From: Nodosilinea sp. LEGE 07088
GTDB taxonomy: Bacteria > Cyanobacteriota > Cyanobacteriia > Phormidesmidales > Phormidesmidaceae
NCBI RefSeq assembly: GCF_015207395.1
Contig: NZ_JADEWX010000001.1
Coordinates: 93,397 to 157,396, forward strand
DNA: 64,000 nucleotides
Direction: 5' to 3'
Position 1 is the stretch's first letter; every line of letters starts with the position of its first letter. The notes below the pieces were generated by a model. The model did no database searches and was not told where the DNA came from. It was given only the letters and a program-made list of their open reading frames with translations. A program made the translations under genes and the position numbers. Positions 25,201 through 33,169 of the stretch are shown here, piece by piece.

Positions 25201-28200
25201 GATCGGCAATAGCGGAATCCGCCCTGTCACCTTCTTGATCAGGGCAATATCCGAGGCATCGTTCCCGATTTGAGCAGCGGGGAAATCTAGCTTGGCATTG
25301 AGGTCTGGGTCATCCGCCAACAGCTCCGTCACCACCTGCTCGCCGTAGGGGTTCATGAAATCTACGACGGTGTTCAGCGAGATATCGGTCTCCCGTGCCG
25401 CTGTCGTGTTGGCATTCAGACTCGCCATCTTGCGACAGAGAATTGCTCCTGGACGCTTTTCCGCTGGAAGATCTCCCATCAGCAGCGTGTAAGCAGGTAG
25501 CGCCACCTGTCCGGTGCGATGCACCCGTCCCAGCATTTGCATAAACACATTGATGTCCCGCTCCGACTGGGCCACAATCATGTGGCGAGGCCGCTGGTCA
25601 GCAAACTTCTCTGAGGCATGGAGCGAAATCCCTGTAGACCCCGAGCAGTTCAACAGAATGACATCGGCATCCCCGGCGTTGAACCGGGCCACGGCATCGA
25701 TCTTGCCCTTGGCCTTCTTTTCCTCCCCCAGTCGCACTTTGTAGGCCATAGATCCATCGGCCCCATACTCGATGCCCGCCGTCCGCCCGGTGACTTCGGT
25801 AACCCGGTAGCCTGCCCGCTCTAGCTGCTGCTCAATGTAGTCAATCGGGCTGATGGGAATGCCGCTGAAGTCGGACTCTTGAATACAGCCCAGCGCTTCC
25901 TCGTAGGCCAGAACGGCATCGCCGCCTAATTGCTCATCGCTGAGTCGCAGCCGAGTGGAGTGGCCTTGGTAGTCTGTCACCACCACGTCCCTAGATCGCT
26001 CCAGATACCGCTCCAGCAGATCCCCAAAGGACAAGTTCATCCCGTCCCCAGGGCTCAAATCACGGGACTCCGCATAGGCCTGGATGAAGCTGCCCATCGT
26101 ATTGGCCACGGTAATTACCGGCTTTTCGCCCCGATTCAGGGCCGCAATGGCTTCCTCAACCGTCGCATCCGCCTTTTGGGCCAGCAATCCCTGCTCAATG
26201 CAGTTGTGCATCAACGAGGTGAAGTTGGTACTCCTGGCTCCCACCTCGCCAATCGCTCCATCCTCACCTAACGCTTTAGCCTCCGCCTTCGCCTCATTAC
26301 TGATCGCCTTGACCGCCTTCTGCTTCGCCCGGTCAAAGTCCTTAATCGCCCGCATCGCCGCCGAGAAGTCGTCCGCTACCTCCCGATCCACCGGCACCGT
26401 CTTGGCTTGAAACGAAATGCCCTCATAGGAGCGCTCCCGCCTGAGCATTTGCCCCGAAGCGACAAACTTACTGGCGACAATCTGCTGGAGGGGCACACCT
26501 CCACGGGTGAGGATATTTTCCAGCGCCGTCATGCTGCTAACACCCAACCGCAAATCGGTACGCCGGGCATAGAGATCCATCACCTCGGCCCGTTTGGCGT
26601 AGGTGGCCGAGGAATAAAACACCCCCGACGACAGATCGATCAACTCCCGCACAAAGTCGGCCCGGTCGGGTGGCCCAGCTTCCTTCCACCCGCCCTTGCT
26701 GCCCCCCGCCTGGTGGGCCTCATCGAGAATCAAGATGGCATTGGGAGCCATCCGCCTCAGGAAGGTGCGGCGCAGAGGTTCTTTCTTTCCTACCGTCTGA
26801 AGCTGGCTGTAGGTGGTAAACACGGCACTGTAGCGGCCCAGATTGCCCTGCTGAATCATCGCCTGCATTTCCGCCTGCTGCTTGGCGGCCCCAGCGGTCT
26901 TCAATGCCGCGCCATTGGCCAAGGGAATCTCGGTGCCGCTATCGGTAATGAAGGGCGTAAACCGCCGCATCCCGATATCCCCCACATCCCGCATCATGTC
27001 GGCGTAAAGGGGTTTGTCCTTGGTGATGAACAGCGCAATCTTGCCCTGCTGCTGGGCGTAACGCATGATGCTGGCACAGATGCGGCCCTTGCCGATGCCG
27101 GTCTGGTCGCCCGTGATGAACCCCGCCCCCCGCTCAATGTTGCTGATCGCCAGGGCCGAGGCATCGACCTGTTCAGCGCTGAAGTAGCCGTGGAGTTCGG
27201 ACACAGAACCATAGCCCAGTCGGGTGGCCAGGTACTCATCAATGTCGCCGTGGTGATGCTCGAAGTGCTCCAGCGCCTGCTGGGCCGCACTGGCCATGTT
27301 GAAGGGAATCAGGGTCTGAGTCGAAAAGCCCTTGCTCTTGGGTACATAGACCACCTGCCGGGGCTGGACATCATACGTGTCTGCCGACGGTGCCACAGCC
27401 TCGCCGGTTGAAAGAGGAGTATTCATGGTGAGTTCTGAGTGAGGTTTTACAGGCTCAGTTCGGCCAGCCACGCCTCTAGCGTGGTCTCGTCGTGCAGGCT
27501 GATCCAGTCCAGGTAATCCGGGTAGCTGGGGGTTACGGGCGTTACCGGAAAGATCCCCCCGTAGTGGCCCAGTCGTTCCTGAAACCGCCAGTTGCTCCGA
27601 ATCAAGGTCTCCGCCCACTGCTGCCGCCAATACTCCAGAGCCAAGTCCGGCTCCTCGTCCGGCTCCAGTATCGGAATTTCCTGAGCCCAGTCCAATTCGC
27701 TGAGAGTCGTGGCCAGCCCTTGTTGCGTCTCGATTTGGGAGGTTTCCGAGACCGAGTCCTGAATCATTCTGTCCAGCCGAGTTTGCATCAGCTGCAGGTA
27801 AGTCGCTTCGCTCAGCTGCTCTAGCGCTGGTGGCACCCTGACGATGAACAGTGTTCCCAGGCCCTCCAGCGTCCAGAGGTTGGGAAAGCTGGGGTACTGG
27901 CTGGTCATGAATGGATACGTCCAGGGAGAAACGGGCGTGGTGGATAGGTTCATGGGGAATCAACTCCTTAAGTTCAGCAAACGATTTGTAGATAACCGGG
28001 ACATCAGCAGCCGGTAACGGGCATTCAGACTGTCCTCGGCCTTCAATCACAATCAGATCAATCGGAAAACCCGCGCCTTGCTTGCGGTACAGGTCACCCC
28101 AGATAGAAATGTGTTGGGTAACGGCGTACTGCTGATATAGGGCATAGAAGAAACCTCGACTTTCCAGGCTGTTGTAGCGCTCAGACCGCAGTTCTTCATC

Positions 28201-28920
28201 CACCCCCAGCTTGCCGCCCAGGATCAGCACGGCGCGACCATCGTCCTTCATCGCCCCTAGAGCTTGAAACGAGATCGCCTGATCAATCTGAGTCGTTCCC
28301 CGCAGGTTGCCGGGCAAACTGAACCGTTTACGTTGCCCCTGAGCATCTCGCACCGCGCCAAAGGGTGGATTGGCGATCACCACGTCATGCAGACGTTCCG
28401 GCTGATACTCCGCCGCATCCCACTCCGTGACGATGTACCCCTGAGCCCGCAAGTCAGCGGCGCGGTCTGGATTGAGTTCATTGACGGTCACCTGGGTGGG
28501 GTCAGTTCCCACCAGCAATGCGCCATGGCCAGCAGAAGGTTCGTAGACGATGGTCTCGGGGGTAATGCCAGCCAGGGTAGAGGCCAAAAACGCGATGGGA
28601 ATCGGCGTGCTGTAGGCCTGCTGCAAAACGCTGGTGGAGGAGCGCACATTTAGGGCTGGCTGTCGGTTATGCAACTCGACCAGCCGCTCATAGGCGTCGC
28701 GGGGGGTGGCTGAGGTTTGAAGGATCCCCTGGGCTGCTCGCACCAGCGCCCCCTCCACCGCTTCATCCACCTGCTTCGCCAGCGCCGTGCCGGGGTTGAC
28801 CGGCGTGCCCAACACCAACGCCGCCTGTTGCCGGGCGGCGGTGATTGTCGTAAACCCTTCATCCCCCAGAAAGTGGGCGGTGAAGTGGTTCACGAGCTGC
28901 TGTTGGGCGTCTTCTACCAT
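22252..28920 (-). CDS. N6-adenine methyltransferase plus Strawberry-notch helicase (DarB-like)
   Basis: An open frame of 2222 codons. Residues about 90-320 are a class I adenine methyltransferase: YEPSAGHGALLVG as SAM motif and ANPPFG as catalytic motif. Residues about 500-1280 are a Strawberry-notch helicase: P-loop GDQTGIGKGR, DEAH box LILDEAHQAGG, and a C-terminal helicase with SGSTGISLHAS and MLGRVHRTGQ. Proline-rich linkers and a C-terminal module (about 2158-2210) follow. The size and layout resemble DarB of phage P1, which protects incoming DNA from restriction. The stretch near 320-500 is Gly/Ala/Asp-rich and probably not genuinely coded, because a separate gene is overprinted there (27447-27953). 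The helicase may instead start at ATG 27426 (1724 residues). Confidence 0.8.
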   Translation of the reverse strand: MVEDAQQQLVNHFTAHFLGDEGFTTITAARQQAALVLGTPVNPGTALAKQVDEAVEGALVRAAQGILQTSATPRDAYERLVELHNRQPALNVRSSTSVLQQAYSTPIPIAFLASTLAGITPETIVYEPSAGHGALLVGTDPTQVTVNELNPDRAADLRAQGYIVTEWDAAEYQPERLHDVVIANPPFGAVRDAQGQRKRFSLPGNLRGTTQIDQAISFQALGAMKDDGRAVLILGGKLGVDEELRSERYNSLESRGFFYALYQQYAVTQHISIWGDLYRKQGAGFPIDLIVIEGRGQSECPLPAADVPVIYKSFAELKELIPHEPIHHARFSLDVSIHDQPVPQLSQPLDAGGPGNTVHRQGATSARAAERSDLPAADANSAGQNDSGLGLGNLPNRDATRAGHDSQRIGLGSGNSDTGAGRGAGLGSGVLAAAVGGDLDSEQLAVSGTTGPLRGDLSGNARNPQLPGLPGLDQPARRDHARGVAGRTEPVKPHSELTMNTPLSTGEAVAPSADTYDVQPRQVVYVPKSKGFSTQTLIPFNMASAAQQALEHFEHHHGDIDEYLATRLGYGSVSELHGYFSAEQVDASALAISNIERGAGFITGDQTGIGKGRICASIMRYAQQQGKIALFITKDKPLYADMMRDVGDIGMRRFTPFITDSGTEIPLANGAALKTAGAAKQQAEMQAMIQQGNLGRYSAVFTTYSQLQTVGKKEPLRRTFLRRMAPNAILILDEAHQAGGSKGGWKEAGPPDRADFVRELIDLSSGVFYSSATYAKRAEVMDLYARRTDLRLGVSSMTALENILTRGGVPLQQIVASKFVASGQMLRRERSYEGISFQAKTVPVDREVADDFSAAMRAIKDFDRAKQKAVKAISNEAKAEAKALGEDGAIGEVGARSTNFTSLMHNCIEQGLLAQKADATVEEAIAALNRGEKPVITVANTMGSFIQAYAESRDLSPGDGMNLSFGDLLERYLERSRDVVVTDYQGHSTRLRLSDEQLGGDAVLAYEEALGCIQESDFSGIPISPIDYIEQQLERAGYRVTEVTGRTAGIEYGADGSMAYKVRLGEEKKAKGKIDAVARFNAGDADVILLNCSGSTGISLHASEKFADQRPRHMIVAQSERDINVFMQMLGRVHRTGQVALPAYTLLMGDLPAEKRPGAILCRKMASLNANTTAARETDISLNTVVDFMNPYGEQVVTELLADDPDLNAKLDFPAAQIGNDASDIALIKKVTGRIPLLPIAEQEAVYSLIESEYRDLVDQARAMGENILEADQLDLEARPLARMEVMADDSEIASEFTGPVYLELVEAKSESKPLTQLQAINAVRESVGLAEVNSVEAHDPDTLATQARQQVAATITELETQTNQYRQAAVAQKQDSKAIEKLNDRIEQQLTHVSGVLETFVPGTPLRLVTPASKTILYGVVAGADAKKRSGSPAAPNRWKLRILVADSARQITVPFSKFNTGRSGSLDATVQSEDWFGNSVYSLFDMQQEAGRVNRQIFTGNLIKAFEKYSNGKLVNYTDYRVEVCQGLIMPKGFDIESELTKEPVAFKEPQQVFRFLTELTNRKGTVKTLDELLLLKPQQAGEGFTLQAPKSKESGGRYYLDEELIAAAGSDFYSVADRMEVVIPPERLERVLGVVMHQRNYTLAAFEFKEVARQLMGVSLPTLEKVEVEAVKPPVVSQPVVPASQPRSEPTVERPAVETPVSPPVPNHPPMGQLEKRILRFLRNAGIEQDVMASQDFHLRIENEPFIPLVVERQGDELYLTHYLTQNGDMFIDSEMVFRVRGEGHIEFKETAVQSLRGGESRIPDRAFAQIFSKNIVQQGFAESAKAQLQAQAEPKVEAVEPEEDRASMPSDMRQYLEVKDQYPEAIVLVKSPDDRFYEAFFEGAQPLIEHLEMIGTSMESGVKELGRVRVAGFPVQSLHKYLDRLTQQGEVVIAEVEGAIAVHPHQRPEPILEEPAPAPVEHIPKPQSSAPAVEEPEFQVQNLFDLDQFNGAHQNGHKERQTADPAWTSVAEQPQPTAPASEVITAQPTGSLIAPTVPEVADKRQQANNGAPESPEPLQHSALETLRDWYRAARDLGHDPLHLEQIKQLGLSAKQANGNGFDLAPNLQQSMAQDLAQYRALQQRGEYVAQASQKILSVIGQTRGPHTQFRGKVYELKQTADRLTVRRVTPQPQTILEMAQGKIQCTVVTAEDCQRFQRFVQRLESDRVPTPTSVGLER
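27447..27953 (-). CDS. Overprinted 168-residue protein inside the giant frame
   Basis: A 168-residue reading frame in the +1 register relative to the methyltransferase-helicase frame. Its ATG (27953) is preceded at good distance by AAGGAG. The protein looks globular: six tryptophans, paired hydrophobic and acidic segments (SELDWAQEIPILEPDEEPDL, YLDWISLHDETTLEAWLAEL). Its sampled third-position GC is near 68 percent, like neighbouring genes. The same bases in the giant frame give a Gly/Ala/Arg-rich, low-complexity translation with third-position GC near 45 percent. It ends 20 bases before the internal ATG 27426 of the helicase. Function unknown. The likely ancestral order was methyltransferase, this gene, helicase. 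Confidence 0.65.
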   Translation of the reverse strand: MNLSTTPVSPWTYPFMTSQYPSFPNLWTLEGLGTLFIVRVPPALEQLSEATYLQLMQTRLDRMIQDSVSETSQIETQQGLATTLSELDWAQEIPILEPDEEPDLALEYWRQQWAETLIRSNWRFQERLGHYGGIFPVTPVTPSYPDYLDWISLHDETTLEAWLAELSL

Positions 28921-28922
28921 TC

Positions 28923-30512
28923 CTACTCACCCATGGCCATGCCCACGGCGCGGCTGCGTTGTCGGCTGTTCAGGGGTGTCACTTTTGCTGGTTGGTGGAG
29001 CTGCAAGTCCTGGCTCAGTTCCCGATCAATAAAGCGAAAGTAGGCTATGTCCTTAGACGTGAGATCAGATTTGATTTTGCCGTTGTCGATGCTGAGAATT
29101 GCCCCCCGCTCTCCCGCCTGAATTTTTAGGCTGTTGGGGGTCTCCTCAATCCGGTACTGGCTGCCCCCTTGAAACACTCGCTTGCCCTGCACGTTGGGGC
29201 GACTGCCGGTGACATCGAGCAGTTTGCGGGCGGTTTTAGCCAGAGCCAGGGCAGTGAGATCACGGGTGATGCCCATGTCGCCCGCTGGTGCAAGGTTGCC
29301 CAATTGCCGTACCCGCATGGGAGGCTCTGGGGACAGACCATCCACCCCCTGGATCTGGATCTGCTGGCGGGCTTTCATAAAGTCTGCCTCTTGGGACACC
29401 ACCATGTCGTTTTTGAGGATGTCTAGCCCCCAGCGAGTTTTGCGAGCCGTCATTAACTCGATGCCTTCGCGGTCTGAGACAGTGACCATGCGGCCCTTGG
29501 AGCTGACCACGTAGTTCTCCGCTACATAGAAGCCTCGGCCAGAGCTGTAGGCAGTCCCGTACTTTTGGAGCAAATCCACCGCTGTGGAGGCGACTTGCCG
29601 ACGGCGGATATTTACAGCCAGAGCCACCACCCGCTCGGTTAACTGCTGGGACGAACGCCGCATCACCCGAGTGGTCTGCTGCATCCATTTCTGGGTGGCT
29701 TTTTCTACCACCTGCTGGTTCTGGCGCTCCATCACGTTGAGGATGGAGACTGCCCTGGGCGAGGCCATGGCCAGGGGCTGAGCTGCAACTCGGGTAGGCG
29801 CAGGCTGGCTAGCGGGTGGTAAATTTTCTGGCTCTACCAAAGACAGGGCAGGCTCGACCTTCTGGAGTAGGGGCACCTTGGGTTCCGCTGCTGCTTTGAT
29901 CGAAGACACGGGCATAGGAGCGGGAGACACAGCATCCCCGACTCCAGGCGGAACGGCTGCTATTGACTCTTCATGGGAGGCTTCCGCCTGAGGCACTTCC
30001 GCCTGAGGTACTTCCGCCTGAACAACTGGATCTGGCTCTAGTCGGTTGGTCTCAACTGCCCCCTTGCTCATCCGATAAACCAGTTCATCTCCGGCCTTGA
30101 TGTTGATCGTCCCTTTGGCCCCAGCAGTTGCCTCAGCGCCCGCCTGCGGAGGCGCATCTACCGCCGCCTGGAGCAGCTTCAGCGTGTTGGCATTGAGCTT
30201 GTTAACGGGGTCTTTATCGGCATAGCCCTCGCGGTAGACAATCTCACGGCCCATCTTAATTTCGATGGGCTCAGCGACGGCTTGGGGCAAATCTACAGCA
30301 TCCTCAGACTGAGCGTCCTGTGCTTCAGTTTCCGGGTCTTGCTCCTTCTGTCGAGCAGCCTGAAGCCGCTCGCGCAGCATCTGAATAAAGGCCTGTACAG
30401 CCTCGGCGGTTGATTGAGCCGTGGCCGCTGCCATTTCGCTAGAGGCCAGGGTGGTGTGAGCATAATCCTGCTCGATTTGTTTCGCTTCGCCAGGGTTTAC
30501 TACGGCTTGCAT
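28923..30512 (-). CDS. Plasmid protein with shared C-terminal module
   Basis: A 529-residue soluble protein. The N-terminal region (about 20-70) is helical and likely coiled coil. The middle is Ala/Pro/Glu-rich with short repeats (AEVPQ twice, about residues 165-180). Residues about 270-430 form a more conserved helical and beta region (QQVVEKATQKWMQQTTRVMR, GTAYSSGRGFYVAEN). The last part (about 453-502) is the same small module found at the ends of the primase and the giant helicase. It is not a recognised relaxase and has no nuclease motif that I can see. The gene ends 2 bp before the giant frame starts and overlaps the preceding gene by 13 bp. Confidence 0.7.
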   Translation of the reverse strand: MQAVVNPGEAKQIEQDYAHTTLASSEMAAATAQSTAEAVQAFIQMLRERLQAARQKEQDPETEAQDAQSEDAVDLPQAVAEPIEIKMGREIVYREGYADKDPVNKLNANTLKLLQAAVDAPPQAGAEATAGAKGTINIKAGDELVYRMSKGAVETNRLEPDPVVQAEVPQAEVPQAEASHEESIAAVPPGVGDAVSPAPMPVSSIKAAAEPKVPLLQKVEPALSLVEPENLPPASQPAPTRVAAQPLAMASPRAVSILNVMERQNQQVVEKATQKWMQQTTRVMRRSSQQLTERVVALAVNIRRRQVASTAVDLLQKYGTAYSSGRGFYVAENYVVSSKGRMVTVSDREGIELMTARKTRWGLDILKNDMVVSQEADFMKARQQIQIQGVDGLSPEPPMRVRQLGNLAPAGDMGITRDLTALALAKTARKLLDVTGSRPNVQGKRVFQGGSQYRIEETPNSLKIQAGERGAILSIDNGKIKSDLTSKDIAYFRFIDRELSQDLQLHQPAKVTPLNSRQRSRAVGMAMGE

Positions 30513-30898
30513 GGTTCCTCCTTTAGGGGGTCTAGGCCTTCTAACTCCATCAGGGGCATGACTTTGATACGGTTAATCACCTCCAGCCCTTGAACCGAAA
30601 AGTAGGCGGTGTCGCCATCGATCAGCCACTCCACCAGGGTTGGCGTATAGTCAATATCCACATCGGCGCACTGGGCATGAATCCGGCCATCCCGCCAGTG
30701 AAACACCGTCACATCGTCGTACAGCAACTCAATCTCGCGGGGCACATAGTCCGCACCCAGGGGCGGCTGATCTAACACCAACGCCAGATCAGCGGCGATG
30801 TTGGGGTAAGCCAGCAGGGCGGTGACCGTATCCACAGGCAGCTTCGCCCGCAGGGTCTGCGCCAGCATGAGATCAGGGGATTGAATCGTTGTCGTCAT
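30500..30898 (-). CDS. Plasmid protein, 132 residues, unknown
   Basis: A 132-residue acidic soluble protein with no recognised family. An N-terminal helix (LMLAQTLRAKLPVDTVTALLAYP) precedes alternating strands (IELLYDDVTVFHWRDGRIHAQ, TAYFSVQGLEVINRI). It lies 11 bp downstream of the coupling-protein gene and overlaps the next gene by 13 bp, so it belongs to the transfer operon. A small accessory of the coupling protein is possible but unsupported. Confidence 0.6.
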   Translation of the reverse strand: MTTTIQSPDLMLAQTLRAKLPVDTVTALLAYPNIAADLALVLDQPPLGADYVPREIELLYDDVTVFHWRDGRIHAQCADVDIDYTPTLVEWLIDGDTAYFSVQGLEVINRIKVMPLMELEGLDPLKEEPCKP

Positions 30899-30909
30899 CG
30901 GGGTTTCTC

Positions 30910-32640
30910 CTAGAGCAAACTGCTGTATTTATCGATTAGGCCAGCGGGGTCGGGGTAGGCCGAGTTGACCGGGGCCTGGGGCTCCGGCAGCATCGCTTCC
31001 ACCATCTGTCGCCGCTTTTCTAAATCAGCGGCAGTGGGCATCCGCTGCGGGCTGCGGCGCACCAGGCGAGCATGGATTTTGGCCCATAGGGCTTCGCTCC
31101 CCTCGCTGGCCTGCACATCGGCTTTAGGAATCTTGATCGCCTGCTGAATAGGAATCCCCGCTTCCCCATGGGAGGTAAAGCCGGGGTTGATCAAAATGCA
31201 TTTACCCGGCGGTAGGCGTAGAAACTGGCTGGGTTCAAATAGCTTGCGGGTGCGCTCCTGGTCAGAGATGGTGGTGCTGGATTTGCCGCCGCCGCGATTC
31301 CGCGATTTTTGCTTGTGCTGAATTTCCTCATCCCCCAGAAAGTCTGAGAACATGCGGGCCGCTTCGTATTCCTGGGGGTTGAAGACCGCTTTGGTGGCAC
31401 AGGCCCCCAAGATGGCGCGGGCCAGCTCGCGACCGTAGGTTTTCTCTAGCTGCACCAGATTTTGAAAGCCTAGGATGACCGCTAGACCGTCCTCCCGGTT
31501 TTCGTTGAGCCACTGCACCAGAGTGGGCAGGTAGAGGGTGGGCAGCTCGTCAATGGCGACAACTAACGGATCTTGCCGACGCTGAGCCACATTGCGGGTG
31601 ACCAGCATGTGCAGCACGGTGGCCACCAGTGGCCCCACCACATCCCGTCGCTCCCGATCCATCCCCAGAATCAGCAGTTGCTTGCCGGTCAGATCTAAGG
31701 GGATAGAGGTTTGGCCGCAGAAAGCCCCCAACACCCCTTCTTTCATGAAGCGGGTAAAGGTCTCGCTGGCGCTGCCCACGATGCCGCTGGCCGTTTTCTC
31801 GGCATCCTTGACCCCAATCAATTGGTTGAAAGACACCCGAATCCAGCTGTTCATGCCTTGAGCGGCAGCCACCCGGTTGCCCAGATTGGTGAGCCCTAAC
31901 ACCGCCTGGGCGGTCATGATGTCGGGGTACTGGGTGGACTTGGCTAGCATTAACAGGGCTTCTGTCAGCTGATCGCCTGCAGCGGCGAAGAAGCCGTCTT
32001 CGGTGCTCTGGGTCATCAGCCGAAAGTTTTTGTTGAGCACGGTGGCAATTTGCCGGGCCATCTCGGCATCGGACTCGCTGCGGAGGAAGTCGATGGGGTT
32101 GCACACCTCGGACTCAGGAAAGCCGGGGGCCAGCACTCGCACGTCGTAGCCCAGCTTGGCGGCATAGGCGGCATGGCGAGCGCTTTGGGTCGGGTACTTA
32201 AAGTCGTACATGGCCACCGGCAGACCCTGGTCGAGGGCGGAGCGAATCAGTGGGTCAATGACGCTAAAGGTTTTGCCGGAGCCTGGCCCACCGCAAACGG
32301 CAATGCCCCGCTGAAGGTCGGGCAGATAAAGGGATTTAACGTCTTTCTTGCGAGTGGGCTTGCCGATGTAGAGAGAAACCGCGTTGCGTTTGTGTTCCTG
32401 AATCTGCCGTACCGCACGCTTGCGGGCGGCGGACTTCTCTGGGCTGCCACCAAAGCGACTGGTGGCGAGCTTACCTTTCTTGCCTTGGCTCATCAGGGAG
32501 AAGGCAGCAATCAGCACCGCACAGCCGAGCAGGGTGAGCCCCTGGCGGGACTGGAGTGAGGTTACCAACTGAGAGATTGACTGAGTTGAGGTGGAATCCA
32601 CCTGCCCCAACGTTGAGGGTTCCTCAGTGAAATAACGCAT
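30910..32640 (-). CDS. VirD4-like type IV coupling ATPase
   Basis: A 576-residue coupling protein that links DNA substrate to the conjugation channel. One N-terminal membrane helix is at about 35-50. Walker A GGPGSGKTF lies at 117-125 and Walker B VVAIDELP near 362. NxEDGLAVILGFQN and LRLPPGKCILINPG are typical of the TraG/VirD4 family. The N-terminal membrane part is short, with one clear helix instead of two. A 1-nt stop/start overlap joins it to the exported 172-residue gene. It shows this is a DNA-transferring system even though no relaxase is visible. Confidence 0.88.
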   Translation of the reverse strand: MRYFTEEPSTLGQVDSTSTQSISQLVTSLQSRQGLTLLGCAVLIAAFSLMSQGKKGKLATSRFGGSPEKSAARKRAVRQIQEHKRNAVSLYIGKPTRKKDVKSLYLPDLQRGIAVCGGPGSGKTFSVIDPLIRSALDQGLPVAMYDFKYPTQSARHAAYAAKLGYDVRVLAPGFPESEVCNPIDFLRSESDAEMARQIATVLNKNFRLMTQSTEDGFFAAAGDQLTEALLMLAKSTQYPDIMTAQAVLGLTNLGNRVAAAQGMNSWIRVSFNQLIGVKDAEKTASGIVGSASETFTRFMKEGVLGAFCGQTSIPLDLTGKQLLILGMDRERRDVVGPLVATVLHMLVTRNVAQRRQDPLVVAIDELPTLYLPTLVQWLNENREDGLAVILGFQNLVQLEKTYGRELARAILGACATKAVFNPQEYEAARMFSDFLGDEEIQHKQKSRNRGGGKSSTTISDQERTRKLFEPSQFLRLPPGKCILINPGFTSHGEAGIPIQQAIKIPKADVQASEGSEALWAKIHARLVRRSPQRMPTAADLEKRRQMVEAMLPEPQAPVNSAYPDPAGLIDKYSSLL

Positions 32641-33158
32641 CAGCGCAGCACCTCATAGCTATTGGGCGGTAGCTCAATGCCTAGTTCCTCCAGCGCCCAA
32701 AGGTATTCCTCAGGAAACTGGCTGCGGGTACCTTCAGGGGCTGCCGTTAGATACTCGGTTAGCTGCTGCTGGTAGGCATCGCGTCCGCCCTGTTCTTGCA
32801 GCACTTGGGTGTAGCGCTGGAGGGCTAACTCACGGGCCAAGTTTAGGGGGATGTAGTGACTCAGCACCGGGTCATCCTCCGGCAGCAGAGACCGGCAGAC
32901 GGCTTGAGTGTCCAGGTAAATCAATACCTCCTGGTAGGTCTCGCCTTCACCAGCCCCGATTAGGAGATAGCTGCCGGAGGCTGTCTCAACAAGGCCCCAG
33001 AGTTTGGTGGCCTGGGTCTGGAGAGGCAGGCAGTCGTAGACCGCCTCTGGAATGGGGTCTGACGCCCGAGCCAGATTGAGGCCCACAATCGAGATTAAGC
33101 CAACCAGCAGGAGGCAGAGGCCTGCTAAACCTGCGAAGACAGTACGGTTAAGTCTCAT
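32640..33158 (-). CDS. Exported protein of the transfer operon, unknown
   Basis: A 172-residue protein with an N-terminal signal or anchor helix (VFAGLAGLCLLLVGLISIVG, residues 7-26) and a possible cut after ARA. The mature domain has two cysteines (DCLP, AVCRS) likely in a disulfide, and a helical C-terminal half. Not recognised. It is sandwiched between the M23 peptidase and coupling-protein genes with 11 bp and 1-nt overlap, so it is probably a periplasmic accessory of the type IV secretion system. Confidence 0.65.
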   Translation of the reverse strand: MRLNRTVFAGLAGLCLLLVGLISIVGLNLARASDPIPEAVYDCLPLQTQATKLWGLVETASGSYLLIGAGEGETYQEVLIYLDTQAVCRSLLPEDDPVLSHYIPLNLARELALQRYTQVLQEQGGRDAYQQQLTEYLTAAPEGTRSQFPEEYLWALEELGIELPPNSYEVLR

Positions 33159-33169
33159 CGCTACACTCC

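Noticed and set aside
26407..27411. Long plus-strand open frame of 334 codons opposite the helicase
   Set aside because: It is antisense to the conserved Walker A and DEAH helicase motifs, and its translation is His/Gly/Arg/Pro-rich, as expected of a shadow frame in GC-rich DNA.
28923..30512. The 529-residue protein as a relaxase
   Set aside because: No HUH histidine cluster, catalytic tyrosine context or other relaxase motif could be seen; it is largely coiled coil and linker.
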